Source of the DNA: Flavobacterium sp. FEMGT703F
Lineage (GTDB): Bacteria > Bacteroidota > Bacteroidia > Flavobacteriales > Flavobacteriaceae
DNA length: 64,000 bases
Assembly (NCBI GenBank): GCA_002786385.1
Contig: PGCN01000025.1
Location: forward strand, 248,001-312,000
Direction of reading: 5' to 3'
In this document: positions 43,837 to 52,317 of the stretch, piece by piece
Layout: each line of letters opens with the position of its first letter
Numbering within the stretch: the stretch's first letter is position 1
The notes under the pieces: model-generated
Databases searched by the model: none
What the model saw: the letters and a program-made list of their open reading frames with translations, nothing else
What the model was told of the DNA's origin: nothing
Program-made: the position numbers and the translations under genes

Positions 43837-43975
43837 TTAGCCCTGATGGCAGCGGCATCCTTTTGTTTTTTGTTGGGGGTTGTTCGATTGCACTTGGACT
43901 GACTCAGTATGACCATTGCTTTGACGAGATTGATAAAAAACAAAAGATAGAGCGAACAGCAGGAATACGGACCGC
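43837..43975. repeat. Dispersed hairpin element, copy B3
   Basis: It begins TAGCCCTGATGGCAGCGGCATCC and ends AGATAGAGCGAACAGCAGGAA. A stem pairs ATCCTTTTGTTTTTT with AAAAAACAAAAGAT across a loop of about 60 nt that includes GACTGACTCAGTATGACC, a trace of the short GTCA...CTGAG repeat family. It accounts for most of the 259-bp gap between two divergent genes. Confidence 0.72.
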
Positions 43976-44017
43976 AAGAATGCCCGAGCCACTCGCTCTT
44001 ACAATCAATTAAAATTG

Positions 44018-44025
44018 TATTTTTG
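44018..44025 (+). promoter_or_regulatory. -7 box of the flavin reductase gene
   Basis: TATTTTTG lies 15 bp before the ATG at 44041. The alternative TTG start at 44023 lies inside this box, which excludes it. Confidence 0.6.
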
Positions 44026-44040
44026 GGAAAAATAAAATCT

Positions 44041-44916
44041 ATGCTCAGTTTCGAACCTCATACCCTTTCACCGGCACAGTTACAAGGCTATTTACAGAGT
44101 GCTGTGGCGCCGCGACCGATTGCTTTTGCCAGTACGGTTGATGGCAATGGGAAACCCAATTTGTCGCCTTTCAGTTTTTTTAATGTGTTTAGTTCCAATC
44201 CGCCGATACTGGTTTTTTCGCCCGCACGACGTGTTAGAAACAACACTACAAAACACACCTTGGAAAATTGTGAAGCTACTAAGGAAGTAGTGATTAACGT
44301 GGTGAATTATGACATCGTTCAGCAAATGTCGTTGTCGAGTACCGAATATCCTGATGGTGTGAACGAGTTTATCAAATCGGGTTTGACGATGTTGCCTTCG
44401 GATATGGTGAAGCCGTTTCGAGTAGCGGAAAGTCCGGTGCAAATGGAGTGTAAAGTGAACCAGATTATTGCTTTGGGGAATCAAGGCGGTGCGGGGAATT
44501 TGATCATTTGCGAAGTCGTAAAAATCCACATCAACGAAAGTGTTTTAGACGATAAAGGAGCGATTGACCAAAGTAAAATTGACTTGGTTTCGCGCTTGGG
44601 CGGCAATTGGTATTCGCGTTCGAATGCCGGTTTGTTTGAAGTAGAAAAACCCTTGGTAACCTTAGGAATAGGGGTAGATGCGATTCCTGATTTTATTAAA
44701 AAAAGCCCGATTTTCGACGGGAATGATTTGGGAAAATTAGGAAACGTAGAAGCCTTGCCAACCGAAGAAGAAATTGCTATATTTGTACAACAGAATTTTG
44801 CCGTAAAAGGCGTTTTAAGCTCCGATGACGAGCAAAAAATCCACCAAAAAGCAAAAGAATATTTGAATAACAACGAAGTGCTTTCGGCCTGGAAAGTGCT
44901 TTTAGCAAAACATTAA
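44041..44916 (+). CDS. Flavin reductase-like (FMN-binding split-barrel) protein
   Basis: A 291-residue protein. The first ~200 residues have the flavin-reductase/DIM6-NTAB fold: APRPIAFASTVDGNGKPNLSPFSFFNVFSSNPP is the FMN-binding start. The C-terminal ~90 residues (EEEIAIFVQQNF to the end) form a helical extension. Whether it reduces free flavin or is an oxygenase partner is unknown. It is followed after 2 bp by the DUF3127 gene. The start was set to 44041 because of the promoter box. Confidence 0.85.
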   Translation: MLSFEPHTLSPAQLQGYLQSAVAPRPIAFASTVDGNGKPNLSPFSFFNVFSSNPPILVFSPARRVRNNTTKHTLENCEATKEVVINVVNYDIVQQMSLSSTEYPDGVNEFIKSGLTMLPSDMVKPFRVAESPVQMECKVNQIIALGNQGGAGNLIICEVVKIHINESVLDDKGAIDQSKIDLVSRLGGNWYSRSNAGLFEVEKPLVTLGIGVDAIPDFIKKSPIFDGNDLGKLGNVEALPTEEEIAIFVQQNFAVKGVLSSDDEQKIHQKAKEYLNNNEVLSAWKVLLAKH

Positions 44917-44918
44917 TT

Positions 44919-45299
44919 ATGGAAGTTACCGGAAAAATTAAAGTGATTAATCCTGAGCAACAAGTGAGTGCCAGTTTTAGAAAAAGAGAATTAGTTGTGG
45001 CTACAGAAGAGCAGTATCCGCAGTTTATCAGCATTAATTTTGTGCAAGATAAATGCGATTTATTGAACAGCTATAATGTGGGAGAAGCGGTAAAAGTTTC
45101 CATCAACTTAAGAGGAAGAGAATGGGTAAATCCGCAAGGAGAAACCAAATATTTTAACGATATTCAAGGTTGGAGAATTGAAAGATTGCAAGCGGAAGCT
45201 CCGGCTCCGGCTGTTGCTATGGCGCCAATGCCACCGGCAGAAGCTTTTGCTCCGGCTACCAACTTTAATGAAGAAGAGCACGACGATTTGCCGTTCTAA
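44919..45299 (+). CDS. DUF3127 protein with an SSB-like acidic C-terminal tip
   Basis: 126 residues. The N-terminal ~95 residues look like an OB-fold (MEVTGKIKVINPEQQVSASF, then FRKRELVVATEEQYPQ), and are recognised as DUF3127. A Pro/Ala-rich linker (PAPAVAMAPMPPAEAFAPA) follows, ending with EEEHDDLPF. This build, OB-fold plus linker plus DDLPF, is the layout of SSB, whose true copy in this window ends ENDLPF. The protein may bind nucleic acid or compete for SSB partners. It follows the flavin reductase by 2 bp. Confidence 0.85.
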   Translation: MEVTGKIKVINPEQQVSASFRKRELVVATEEQYPQFISINFVQDKCDLLNSYNVGEAVKVSINLRGREWVNPQGETKYFNDIQGWRIERLQAEAPAPAVAMAPMPPAEAFAPATNFNEEEHDDLPF

Positions 45300-45325
45300 T
45301 TTAGAATATCAATCGGAGATTATGG

Positions 45326-45366
45326 AAGTCAGAAGTTAGAATTAGGTTCTAGTTTCTGGCTTTTTT
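45326..45366 (+). terminator. Terminator of the flavin reductase / DUF3127 operon
   Basis: An interrupted stem pairs AAGTCAGAA...TAGAA with TTCTA...TTCTGGCTT, followed by T residues. Confidence 0.72.
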
Positions 45367-45412
45367 GCAAAATTAAACTTCAAAATTTGTCTTTTTTAAT
45401 TCGCACTTTCTG

Positions 45413-46048
45413 ATGTATTTCCTAACCAAAGAGTTATATTTTCCACCGGTGGACGAAGCAACCTATGAAGGCATTTTAGCCATCGGCGGCGATTTGTCGA
45501 CGGAGCGTTTGCTTTTGGCGTATCGCAACGGTATTTTTCCTTGGTTTAATGAAGAAGAACCCATATTGTGGTGGTCGCCACCGGAACGTATGGTGGTAGT
45601 GCCGCAGCTGTACAAGGTGTCGAAAAGTATACGGAATTTATTGAATCGCCAACAGTTTGACGTTACGTTTAACCAAGATTTTAGGTCGGTTATCCGCAAC
45701 TGCCAGCAAATAGCACGCAAAGGACAAGACGGCACTTGGATTACGCAGGACATTATCGATTCATATACTAAATTACACGAGTTGGGTCATGTGCAATCGG
45801 TAGAAGTTTGGCAAAACGGAGAATTAGTAGGCGGATTGTACGGCGTTGATTTGGGTCATGTTTTTTGTGGGGAAAGTATGTTTTCTAAAGTATCGAATGC
45901 GAGTAAGATTGCGTTTGTGACCTTAGTGCAATACTTGAAAGACCACAACTATAAATTGCTCGATTGCCAAATCCACAATGAATATTTGGAGCAATTGGGT
46001 GCTTTTGAGATTTCGAGGGAGACTTTTATTAAGGTGTTGAAGAGTTAG
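45413..46048 (+). CDS. aat: Leucyl/phenylalanyl-tRNA-protein transferase
   Basis: A 211-residue enzyme that adds Leu or Phe to the N-terminus of proteins starting with Arg or Lys and thereby marks them for ClpAP-type degradation. PWFNEEEPILWWSPPERMVV (about 43-62) is the signature, and the C-terminal SVEVWQNGELVGGLYGVDLG and FCGESMFS segments form the GNAT-like core. The start TGATGTATTTCCT gives MYFLTKELYFPP, a normal N-terminus. Confidence 0.94.
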   Translation: MYFLTKELYFPPVDEATYEGILAIGGDLSTERLLLAYRNGIFPWFNEEEPILWWSPPERMVVVPQLYKVSKSIRNLLNRQQFDVTFNQDFRSVIRNCQQIARKGQDGTWITQDIIDSYTKLHELGHVQSVEVWQNGELVGGLYGVDLGHVFCGESMFSKVSNASKIAFVTLVQYLKDHNYKLLDCQIHNEYLEQLGAFEISRETFIKVLKS

Positions 46049-46114
46049 TTTCTCAGAAAAATTTAACATTAAGAATTTTATCAAGGCTAAATAATACTTA
46101 ATGAATTAACTGGA

Positions 46115-46759
46115 CTATTCTCGGTACGGTTTATTTATTTCATCAATTATCGTTCGCAATTCGCCAATGGTTAATTTATCCGAATCACATTGAATTTCAG
46201 GAATCTTATGTTGTTTGAAAAAGTCATTCAAATCCTCACAGTCTCTGAGCATATTAAATTCTCTATTATCCAGGTCTAATACTATTCCTTTGATTTTGCC
46301 TTTGATAGAATAACTGGCAGGATTTAGATTAACTAATAAAGCTTTTGACCAAAGCCCCCGCATATTTTCTTCAAAATAGATAAACCTTCCGTAATTAGAA
46401 ACTTTACAAAATCTTGAATATTGATCCGGATCATACCCTTTGTCTTTTTTGTTAGTATACTTTCTGTAGGTTTGAAAATACATTTCGCCTTGATATGAAA
46501 TGGCTAACGGATATACTACCTTCTTGTTTTTTTGCTTGAAATAAAAGAAAGCTTTTTCCGGTAAATTAACAGTATCATTTCTATCGGTAGTCTTTAAGTA
46601 AACTTCTTCTGTTGAACTCGGTTTTTTATTTAAGACATCTTCTATTGTCATATAAATACCTTCCGGAAAATCACCTTTTCTTATAAATTTATTTGCTGTT
46701 TCCTGTGAATTTACAAGATTGGAAACTAAAAAAAATAAAGGTAAAATAAATGATTTCAT
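46115..46759 (-). CDS. Exported protein of unknown function (214 aa)
   Basis: The family is not recognised. A signal peptide (MKSFILPLFFLVSNLVNSQE) is followed by a soluble domain with KKKVVYPLAISYQGEMYFQ and FCKVSNYGRFIYFEENMRGL segments that suggest a beta-rich fold. No metal or catalytic motif is visible. It follows tag on the same strand after 41 bp. AT-rich codons are slightly more common than in neighbours. Comparison with other flavobacteria would tell whether it is lineage-specific. Confidence 0.65.
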   Translation of the reverse strand: MKSFILPLFFLVSNLVNSQETANKFIRKGDFPEGIYMTIEDVLNKKPSSTEEVYLKTTDRNDTVNLPEKAFFYFKQKNKKVVYPLAISYQGEMYFQTYRKYTNKKDKGYDPDQYSRFCKVSNYGRFIYFEENMRGLWSKALLVNLNPASYSIKGKIKGIVLDLDNREFNMLRDCEDLNDFFKQHKIPEIQCDSDKLTIGELRTIIDEINKPYRE

Positions 46760-46800
46760 AAGATGTATTTATGTTTGGAGTTGAATAAGGTCACAGCAAA

Positions 46801-47361
46801 CTATTTTCGTTTCCAGCAATCTTCCACGTGATCGTTGACCATTCCTGTGGCTTGCATGTGCGCGTAGACTACGGTTGACCCTACAAATTTAAATCCTCGT
46901 TTTTTTAAATCTTTACTGATTTTGTCAGAAAGTGGCGTGGTCGATTGGATATCGCTCATTTTCTTGATGTTGTTTTCTATAGGTTTTCCGCCGGTGAAAT
47001 TCCAAATGTATTGGGAGAAACTCCCGAATTCTTTCTGAACTTCCATAAATGCAATGGCATTGGCAATCGTTCCTTTAATTTTTAAACCATTTCGGATGAT
47101 GCCGGCGTCTTGCATTAATTCGGCGACTTTGTCTTCGTTGTATTGGGCTATTTTTTTGTAATCAAATTGATCAAAAGCTTTACGGAAATTGTCTCTTTTC
47201 TTCAAAATGGTGTACCAACTCAGTCCGGCTTGAAAGGTTTCCAAGACTAAAAACTCGAATAATTTGTCGTCGTCGTATACCGGATTTCCCCATTCGGTAT
47301 CGTGGTAATGGCGGTACAAATCGTCTTTTTCGCACCAAGCACAGCGTATTTTATTGTCCAT
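46801..47361 (-). CDS. tag: DNA-3-methyladenine glycosylase I
   Basis: A 186-residue base-excision enzyme that removes 3-methyladenine. The N-terminus RCAWCEKDDLYRHYHDTEWG carries the cysteine and histidine zinc ligands. The closing AHMQATGMVNDHVEDCW contributes the other His and Cys. The aromatic substrate pocket ETFQAGLSWYTILKKRDNFR is present. It overlaps the end of the queuosine transporter gene by 11 nt and is coupled to it. Confidence 0.95.
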   Translation of the reverse strand: MDNKIRCAWCEKDDLYRHYHDTEWGNPVYDDDKLFEFLVLETFQAGLSWYTILKKRDNFRKAFDQFDYKKIAQYNEDKVAELMQDAGIIRNGLKIKGTIANAIAFMEVQKEFGSFSQYIWNFTGGKPIENNIKKMSDIQSTTPLSDKISKDLKKRGFKFVGSTVVYAHMQATGMVNDHVEDCWKRK

Positions 47362-48001
47362 CTTTGGCGATGTATTTTTGAATTAAGTAATGTCCTAAAT
47401 AGATGAAAGGCGTCATGCCAACCGCGATAATCAATTTAACTGTATAACCCGTTAATCCGGAAATGATATAGGTTTTGGTGTCCATGATGCCCGGCAACCA
47501 AAATGCAATCCCTAAAACGATAAAACTGTCAAAAAATTGAGAGATTACAGTGGAACCTGTACTACGGAGCCAGATCATTTTGTTACCGGTTCTTCGTTTT
47601 ACAAAATGGAAAATGGTTACATCGATTAATTGCGAAGCCAAGAAGGCAATGATACTGCCTACGATGATTAATTGACTCTGCCCAAACACCGCATTGAACT
47701 GTTCCGAAGTTACAGAGCTGATGCCTGTTGACGGAATTTGCATCGCAAAGTACAAGATAAAAAAGGTGTAAGCGATTAATCCTGCAGTGATGAAGGATAA
47801 TTTTCTAACGCCTTTTTCCCCGAAATATTCGTTGATTAAGTCGGTGGTGACAAATACAATGGGCCAAGGAAGAATGCCGATGCTCATTACAGCTGAGCCA
47901 ACATCGATGAGTTTGCCGCCTATGAGTTCAGCGACTATGGCATTGGTAATGAATATGCCGGCAAGTACGACATAAACGGTGTCTTTTTTAGAGTGGAACA
48001 T
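47351..48001 (-). CDS. yhhQ: Queuosine precursor transporter
   Basis: A 216-residue inner-membrane protein of the YhhQ/ECF-like family that imports queuine precursors such as preQ0 or preQ1. Six hydrophobic segments are seen. The family signatures are VFVTTDLINEYFGEKGVRK (about 50-68), SQLIDVTIFHFVKRRTGNK (about 102-120) and ISQFFDSFIVLGIAFW (about 133-148). It overlaps tag by 11 nt. The gene ends the stretch beyond the exported-protein operon, from which a terminator separates it. Confidence 0.92.
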   Translation of the reverse strand: MFHSKKDTVYVVLAGIFITNAIVAELIGGKLIDVGSAVMSIGILPWPIVFVTTDLINEYFGEKGVRKLSFITAGLIAYTFFILYFAMQIPSTGISSVTSEQFNAVFGQSQLIIVGSIIAFLASQLIDVTIFHFVKRRTGNKMIWLRSTGSTVISQFFDSFIVLGIAFWLPGIMDTKTYIISGLTGYTVKLIIAVGMTPFIYLGHYLIQKYIAKDGQ

Positions 48002-48055
48002 GAGCGTTGATTTGCATACCTAATGAATCAAATGTACTGTTTTTTGGTAAAATAA

Positions 48056-48084
48056 AAAACCCCGGTTCACTTCGAATCGGGGTT
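48056..48084 (-). terminator. Terminator of the six-gene exported-protein operon
   Basis: On the minus strand AAACCCCGATTCGAA faces TTCGGGG-like GAACCGGGGTTT, a stem of about 8 bp plus an inner pairing, followed by T residues. Confidence 0.85.
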
Positions 48085-48108
48085 TGTGTTTTAATAAAGG
48101 AAAAACGA

Positions 48109-49074
48109 TTACCAAATACTTCTGTAAACTACAGTGCTAGGTTGTCCGTTGCCATAGGCTACTCCGATATCTCTAATGGCTTTGATGGCGTCTCTTTTCA
48201 GATTAACATCGATTTCCATTTTGTAGTTCCATTCACGTTTGTCAATTTCCAATACGCGCTTACCAATTTTGTCGGAAAGTGCTTTAGCGTCTTTATAACA
48301 GCTGGCTTCAGGGTCGATGCTGCTTAAAAGTTGTCCAACAGTGTTAGCGGTATCCCAATCTTGATTAGCGTTCCAAAGATTGTTGGCTTCAACCATTTTA
48401 ACTTTACAGTCGCGTTCAATTTTCCTTCTGAACATTGGTCCGGCAGCAGCCATAGCTTTGGTGTAACATTCTGTACATTCTTCAGGAATTGAAGTCAGTT
48501 TGTACATAGCTTCTTCGAATTTCATTTGCGAGTTAGCTAAGGCATTGGCTTCGTTAATGATTTGTGTACAACGGGCGTTGTAGTAATCAATAATTTTGCT
48601 TTTAGCGCCCGATAAAAAGCTTTGCATAGCAGGATCATTTGGTTTGATGTTTTTAATGGCATCAAGATAAGCTCTGGTTTCGTTAGTTCCGACTCCTTTT
48701 ACAGAAACGGTTTTAGAAGCATAGCGTTTTCCGTCAAAACCATCACCTACGTATAGGTTAACATCTAAAGAAATAGCTGTCATAGCCGGAGCCGTTGAGG
48801 TTATATCTTTGGAAGTAACTACTATACTTGGCGCAATAATGAACCTTGAATTAACTCCTGAACCTGAAATACCATTGGCGGTTAACAACTGATTAAGTTT
48901 GTTAGTGAGCATGTTTTCTGCACCGCTAGGAAGCGCTTCTGTTTGTGGCGGGATGTAAGCAGTAACCGTAATTCTGCCTAGAGCCGCAGCGCTGGTGGAT
49001 GATTCTTGAGCCATTACAACAGTACCTGTTAAAGCAAGAATCCAGCAACTGATAGATTTTAATGTATTTTTCAT
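48109..49074 (-). CDS. Exported protein of the six-gene operon, last gene (321 aa)
   Basis: No named family is recognised. A signal peptide (cleavage near VVMAQE) leads to an N-terminal alpha/beta domain (about 30-150: GRITVTAYIPPQTEALPSG, LTNKLNQLLTANGI, RFIIAPSIVVTSKDI, ISLDVNLYVGDGFDGK). Its beta-strand-helix order resembles CsgG/LpoB-type envelope proteins. The second half (about 160-300) is helical with paired Cys residues (PEECTECYTKA; RDCKVK; EASCYKDA) and may be TPR-like. It lies 11 bp behind the previous gene. The name and role are unknown. Confidence 0.85.
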   Translation of the reverse strand: MKNTLKSISCWILALTGTVVMAQESSTSAAALGRITVTAYIPPQTEALPSGAENMLTNKLNQLLTANGISGSGVNSRFIIAPSIVVTSKDITSTAPAMTAISLDVNLYVGDGFDGKRYASKTVSVKGVGTNETRAYLDAIKNIKPNDPAMQSFLSGAKSKIIDYYNARCTQIINEANALANSQMKFEEAMYKLTSIPEECTECYTKAMAAAGPMFRRKIERDCKVKMVEANNLWNANQDWDTANTVGQLLSSIDPEASCYKDAKALSDKIGKRVLEIDKREWNYKMEIDVNLKRDAIKAIRDIGVAYGNGQPSTVVYRSIW

Positions 49075-49085
49075 GTTACTTTTTT

Positions 49086-50039
49086 TTATTTTTCACCTAG
49101 TACAAGAGTAGCTTGACCAAGCCCTTTTGTCATGAGTTTGTTAGTAATCGAATAAGGTGCATTTTTCAGCATGGTTTGAAGTCCTTTTAAAAACGCTTTA
49201 GCATCCATTGCTTTTCCGTTTGCGTCAAATAATGGAATGCGAACTTGTTCAAACAACATAGAAGTTTCACCTGAATCTGTTTCAGAAAAACGGTGGTTTA
49301 CAGTATTTTCATGCATCCAATCGGATATGATTTCGCGCAATTCTTTTCCGTTAAATTCTTTTTCAAGGTCATCAGGCCATGAATCGAATTTCTTGATACG
49401 CACGATGATTTCTCTTCCGTTGGCAAACAAATCATCAAAATGAGTTTGTAATTGTCCGTTAAAGTTATCAATATGAGCTAAGACAGCTTCTTCTAACAAT
49501 ACCGGTAACTCTGCTGAGAAAGAAGGACTTCCTGTTCCGGTAGCGGTAGCCACTTGTTTGTCGGTGTAAGCATCTAATCCTTTCATGGTAAAGGTAACCG
49601 ATTTTTTTGGACCGGTTTGATTAACTGTCCAAGTAAGGTCGATAATGATATCGGCTTTTGCTACTTTCTTTAATCTTTCAATTGGTGTTTCTGCTACAGC
49701 GGCGCCGCTTTTTGAAGTTAACATTGCGTTTTCTGCGTTTTCAGATTCCAATGTTTTTATAGCCGCAGCCATGTCTTTTAGCGGAAACCCGCGATCAGCC
49801 ATAAGACCGTTAATTTTGGCTATAACAGCCAGCAATTCTGCATTTTCTTGCATGGCTTTTTTGTAATTGGGAACTTTAATGGTTTCTCCTAAGCTATTCA
49901 CTTCGGTCATGTAGCCGTTTTTGTTACACCAAACATCACTTGGAATTACCATGATGGTTGGTTTTTTTGCTTGAGCAAACGAGAATGTAACACTCAGTAA
50001 TGCTAAAACCAAAACCGCTTTTATAGATAAATGTTTCAT
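49086..50039 (-). CDS. Exported CsgG/LpoB-like protein of the operon (317 aa)
   Basis: The signal peptide ends near FSFAQA. The N-terminal domain (about 25-190) has the pattern PTIMVIPSDVWCNKNGYM, ADRGFPLKDM, AKADIIIDLTWTVN and MKGLDAYTDKQVATATGTG, which is close to proteins of the CsgG/LpoB type that read nucleotide- or membrane-associated envelope signals. The C-terminal part (about 195-317) is of unknown type. It lies 2 bp behind the 161-residue gene and 11 bp before the last gene. The fold assignment is inference by eye. Confidence 0.85.
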   Translation of the reverse strand: MKHLSIKAVLVLALLSVTFSFAQAKKPTIMVIPSDVWCNKNGYMTEVNSLGETIKVPNYKKAMQENAELLAVIAKINGLMADRGFPLKDMAAAIKTLESENAENAMLTSKSGAAVAETPIERLKKVAKADIIIDLTWTVNQTGPKKSVTFTMKGLDAYTDKQVATATGTGSPSFSAELPVLLEEAVLAHIDNFNGQLQTHFDDLFANGREIIVRIKKFDSWPDDLEKEFNGKELREIISDWMHENTVNHRFSETDSGETSMLFEQVRIPLFDANGKAMDAKAFLKGLQTMLKNAPYSITNKLMTKGLGQATLVLGEK

Positions 50040-50041
50040 AA

Positions 50042-50527
50042 TTATTGTTGTTTGATAATGCCGTCGGCAATAAGTTTTTGTTTGAGTTCTGAACGAAGAA
50101 CACGTAAAATTAATCCGTTAGTTACACTCTCTCTGGCTTTTTTGCGATCGCGACTAACTTTGTCAAAGATTCTTTCATCTCTTAAAGAAATGTAATTTTT
50201 GAATTCACCACCATCGGCAAAAAATTTATTAAAGTAGTCTTCGTATTTTTCGAGTGCGTTGACTTCTAAAATTAAGGGTTTTTGTTTGCAGTCTTGTTTT
50301 CCTTCAACTAAACCGAAGAAAATAACATCACGCAAAGCATTCTTTTTGGCTTGTTCCACAGCATCAGAACGATTACGGCCGTTACCCCAAGCTTTTACGG
50401 TTTCGGAGCCATCAAGCTCTACACCTAAACATTCTGTTTTATACCCATAATTACCCGCTATGTTTTTTTGAGAAAAACCTAAGCAAGTAGAGAGTAAGAT
50501 GATCAATAATGATATTTTTGTTTTCAT
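50042..50527 (-). CDS. Exported small protein of the operon, paralogue of its neighbour (161 aa)
   Basis: The signal peptide ends near GFSQKN. The mature part shares an unmistakable pattern with the 173-residue protein encoded upstream: YKTECLGVELDGSETVKAWG, then a helix QAKKNALRDVIFFG, a Cys in a GKQDC loop and an FADGGEFKNYIS strand. The arrangement is alpha/beta like the LPP20/FlgP family of envelope proteins. It starts 11 bp behind the previous stop. Confidence 0.83.
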   Translation of the reverse strand: MKTKISLLIILLSTCLGFSQKNIAGNYGYKTECLGVELDGSETVKAWGNGRNRSDAVEQAKKNALRDVIFFGLVEGKQDCKQKPLILEVNALEKYEDYFNKFFADGGEFKNYISLRDERIFDKVSRDRKKARESVTNGLILRVLRSELKQKLIADGIIKQQ

Positions 50528-50538
50528 AGTGCTTTGTT

Positions 50539-51060
50539 TTAGAATCCTGATGATAATCCACGAATAATACCGGCAGCCTCAAGATCTTTTCTAAGTGCGT
50601 CTTTGTGTACAGAAACAACCACTCCGATTTTGTATTCTTTACCAACTTTTACGCGGTCTGAGGCATCAACATTTCCGTCTGATGATTCAGAAACGAATTT
50701 CATGTAACGCCCGCCTTCTTCGAAAAATGGTTCAAAAAAATCGGCTTTTTCATCTTCTAAATTCGGATTAGAGGCTAACGGACGTTGCGGAGTACAACCT
50801 TGTCCACCACCGGAAAATCCTTTAAAAATGATACCATGCACTGCATTTTTTTTGGCTTGTGTGGTAGCTATAGTTGGATTTTTAGAGTATGACCAAACTT
50901 TAATTAAATAGGTTCCGTCTTTTCCGATGCCGACACATTCTATTTCATAACGCCAAGCTTTAGTAGCTTCGTCGGCTTTTCTTTGTTTTCTGGCAGATTG
51001 CCCGTAACTTAATGAGGTGATGGTTAGTAAGACCAGCATTATCCATGCTCTTGTTTTCAT
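50539..51060 (-). CDS. Exported small protein of the operon, paralogue of its neighbour (173 aa)
   Basis: The signal peptide ends near SLSYGQ. The pattern YEIECVGIGKDGTYLIKVWS, QAKKNAVHGIIFKG, GGQGC and FEEGGRYMKFVS aligns with the 161-residue neighbour, so the two arose by duplication. Both keep two Cys residues at matching places. The C-terminal half, with the KEYKIGVVVSVHKDALRKDLEAAGI segment, aligns with VTNGLILRVLRSELKQKLIADGI. The fold looks LPP20/FlgP-like, but this is unproven. Confidence 0.83.
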   Translation of the reverse strand: MKTRAWIMLVLLTITSLSYGQSARKQRKADEATKAWRYEIECVGIGKDGTYLIKVWSYSKNPTIATTQAKKNAVHGIIFKGFSGGGQGCTPQRPLASNPNLEDEKADFFEPFFEEGGRYMKFVSESSDGNVDASDRVKVGKEYKIGVVVSVHKDALRKDLEAAGIIRGLSSGF

Positions 51061-51079
51061 ACGTCTTTGGTTTTAGTTA

Positions 51080-52297
51080 TTATTTTCCTTTCTTTTGAAC
51101 GATTAGCATTCCAGGGTAAAAATCTTTACCGCTTACCTTTTTAAAGTAAGTTCTGTCTTCAGTGCTGTTCGGGTTTTCTTCGTCGGCACCATATCGGTTA
51201 TCCCATATTGGTAGTTTGTCGTCTACTTTAATTGTTCCTACAACAACATATTCTGTTTTTCCTTCTTTGTTAACTACTTGCTCAAGTACATCGAATTTCG
51301 ATTTGTCTGTCAAGCCTTCTTTTAAACCGATTTTAGCAGAGATTGGTTCTCCGGAAAACAAAGGTGTTTTGGTTTTAAATTCGTCATGGTTTTTTTGAAG
51401 CTTAACAATTACAGCGTCAACCGCTTTAACAGTAGCTTTTTCGATGAGTTCTTCTTCCGTTTTTTTGGTAAATACTGAAGATTGAACGTCAGCCCAAGAC
51501 GTGTCTGAACCAATATATTCTAATTTGAAGATTGTAGATTCTTCGAAAGCTTTTCTCTTTTCGGGAGTAATGGTTTTGTCATCAGCCCAGTAATCGTTGT
51601 AAAAAATGGCAGCCGTTTCTTCATCCCAAACCAAGCGGTATAGATGCGCAGTTGTTTTAACGACATATCCTTTTCCGGCAACGGTTACAGCAGCAGAAGT
51701 TAAGGTGGTTGTTGTGCTAACATCACCAAGGCCGGCAGATGAGGCTACAGATCCAATGGCGTTTAACCAACCGCTTGCTTTTTTAGCTACTTCTTCTTTA
51801 GAAACATAGTTGTAGTCATTCACCAAAATAAAAGTGTTTTTGATAAGCTCTTCACCGGCATCGGCTAATGTTTCCAAGCCGCGTTGGCTGGCTTTTGCTT
51901 TGGCAATGTCTAAGGCATTGGCGTCGTATTTTCCTCTTTCGGCAATCATATCCATGTTGAATCCGCCTTTTGCGCTTCTGTTAAACCATTTAGCAACGAT
52001 ATCTCTGGCTACATTATTATCGGCTAAGAAAGCAGTAATGTTTTGAGATTCGTCTTTGGCGTTAGAAGTGGGAATTACGCGATTTCCAAGGTTGTGGTTG
52101 TTGAATTTTTCGGGGATCGGACCTTTTTCAAAAGAAGCTCTGATGACTTCAGCATAGGGTCTGCTTTCATCGTGAATCATTAAAGTATAAAGTGAACTTC
52201 TACGGTATTTAACTTCGGGATTTACAGCTTGAGTTTGTGCGTATGTATAGGGTATGGTTACGAACAGGGTCAGTAATAGGGTAATTGTTTTTTTCAT
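51080..52297 (-). CDS. Exported protein of the operon (405 aa)
   Basis: The family is not recognised. A signal peptide (VTIPYTYAQ) leads to a mature protein of about 385 residues. It contains RRSSLYTLMIHDESRPYAEV near residue 31, a helical middle, a small-residue-rich stretch WLNAIGSVASSAGLGDVSTT (about 180-200) and a C-terminal domain (about 320-400, KIGLKEGLTDKSKFDVLE then EYVVVGTIKVDDKLPIWDN) that resembles small beta-barrel SH3-type folds. It lies 19 bp behind the barrel gene and 19 bp ahead of the paralogue pair. Confidence 0.85.
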   Translation of the reverse strand: MKKTITLLLTLFVTIPYTYAQTQAVNPEVKYRRSSLYTLMIHDESRPYAEVIRASFEKGPIPEKFNNHNLGNRVIPTSNAKDESQNITAFLADNNVARDIVAKWFNRSAKGGFNMDMIAERGKYDANALDIAKAKASQRGLETLADAGEELIKNTFILVNDYNYVSKEEVAKKASGWLNAIGSVASSAGLGDVSTTTTLTSAAVTVAGKGYVVKTTAHLYRLVWDEETAAIFYNDYWADDKTITPEKRKAFEESTIFKLEYIGSDTSWADVQSSVFTKKTEEELIEKATVKAVDAVIVKLQKNHDEFKTKTPLFSGEPISAKIGLKEGLTDKSKFDVLEQVVNKEGKTEYVVVGTIKVDDKLPIWDNRYGADEENPNSTEDRTYFKKVSGKDFYPGMLIVQKKGK

Positions 52298-52317
52298 TTC
52301 TTTAAATTGAGTGCATA

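Noticed and set aside
43782..43943. N-terminal extension of the histidine kinase
   Set aside because: It is encoded by the B3 repeat and its flank, and the ATG at 43781 directly precedes the first membrane segment.
43680..44012. 110-codon open frame upstream of the flavin reductase gene
   Set aside because: It runs antisense to the kinase start and through dispersed repeat B3. It is a repeat-derived shadow.
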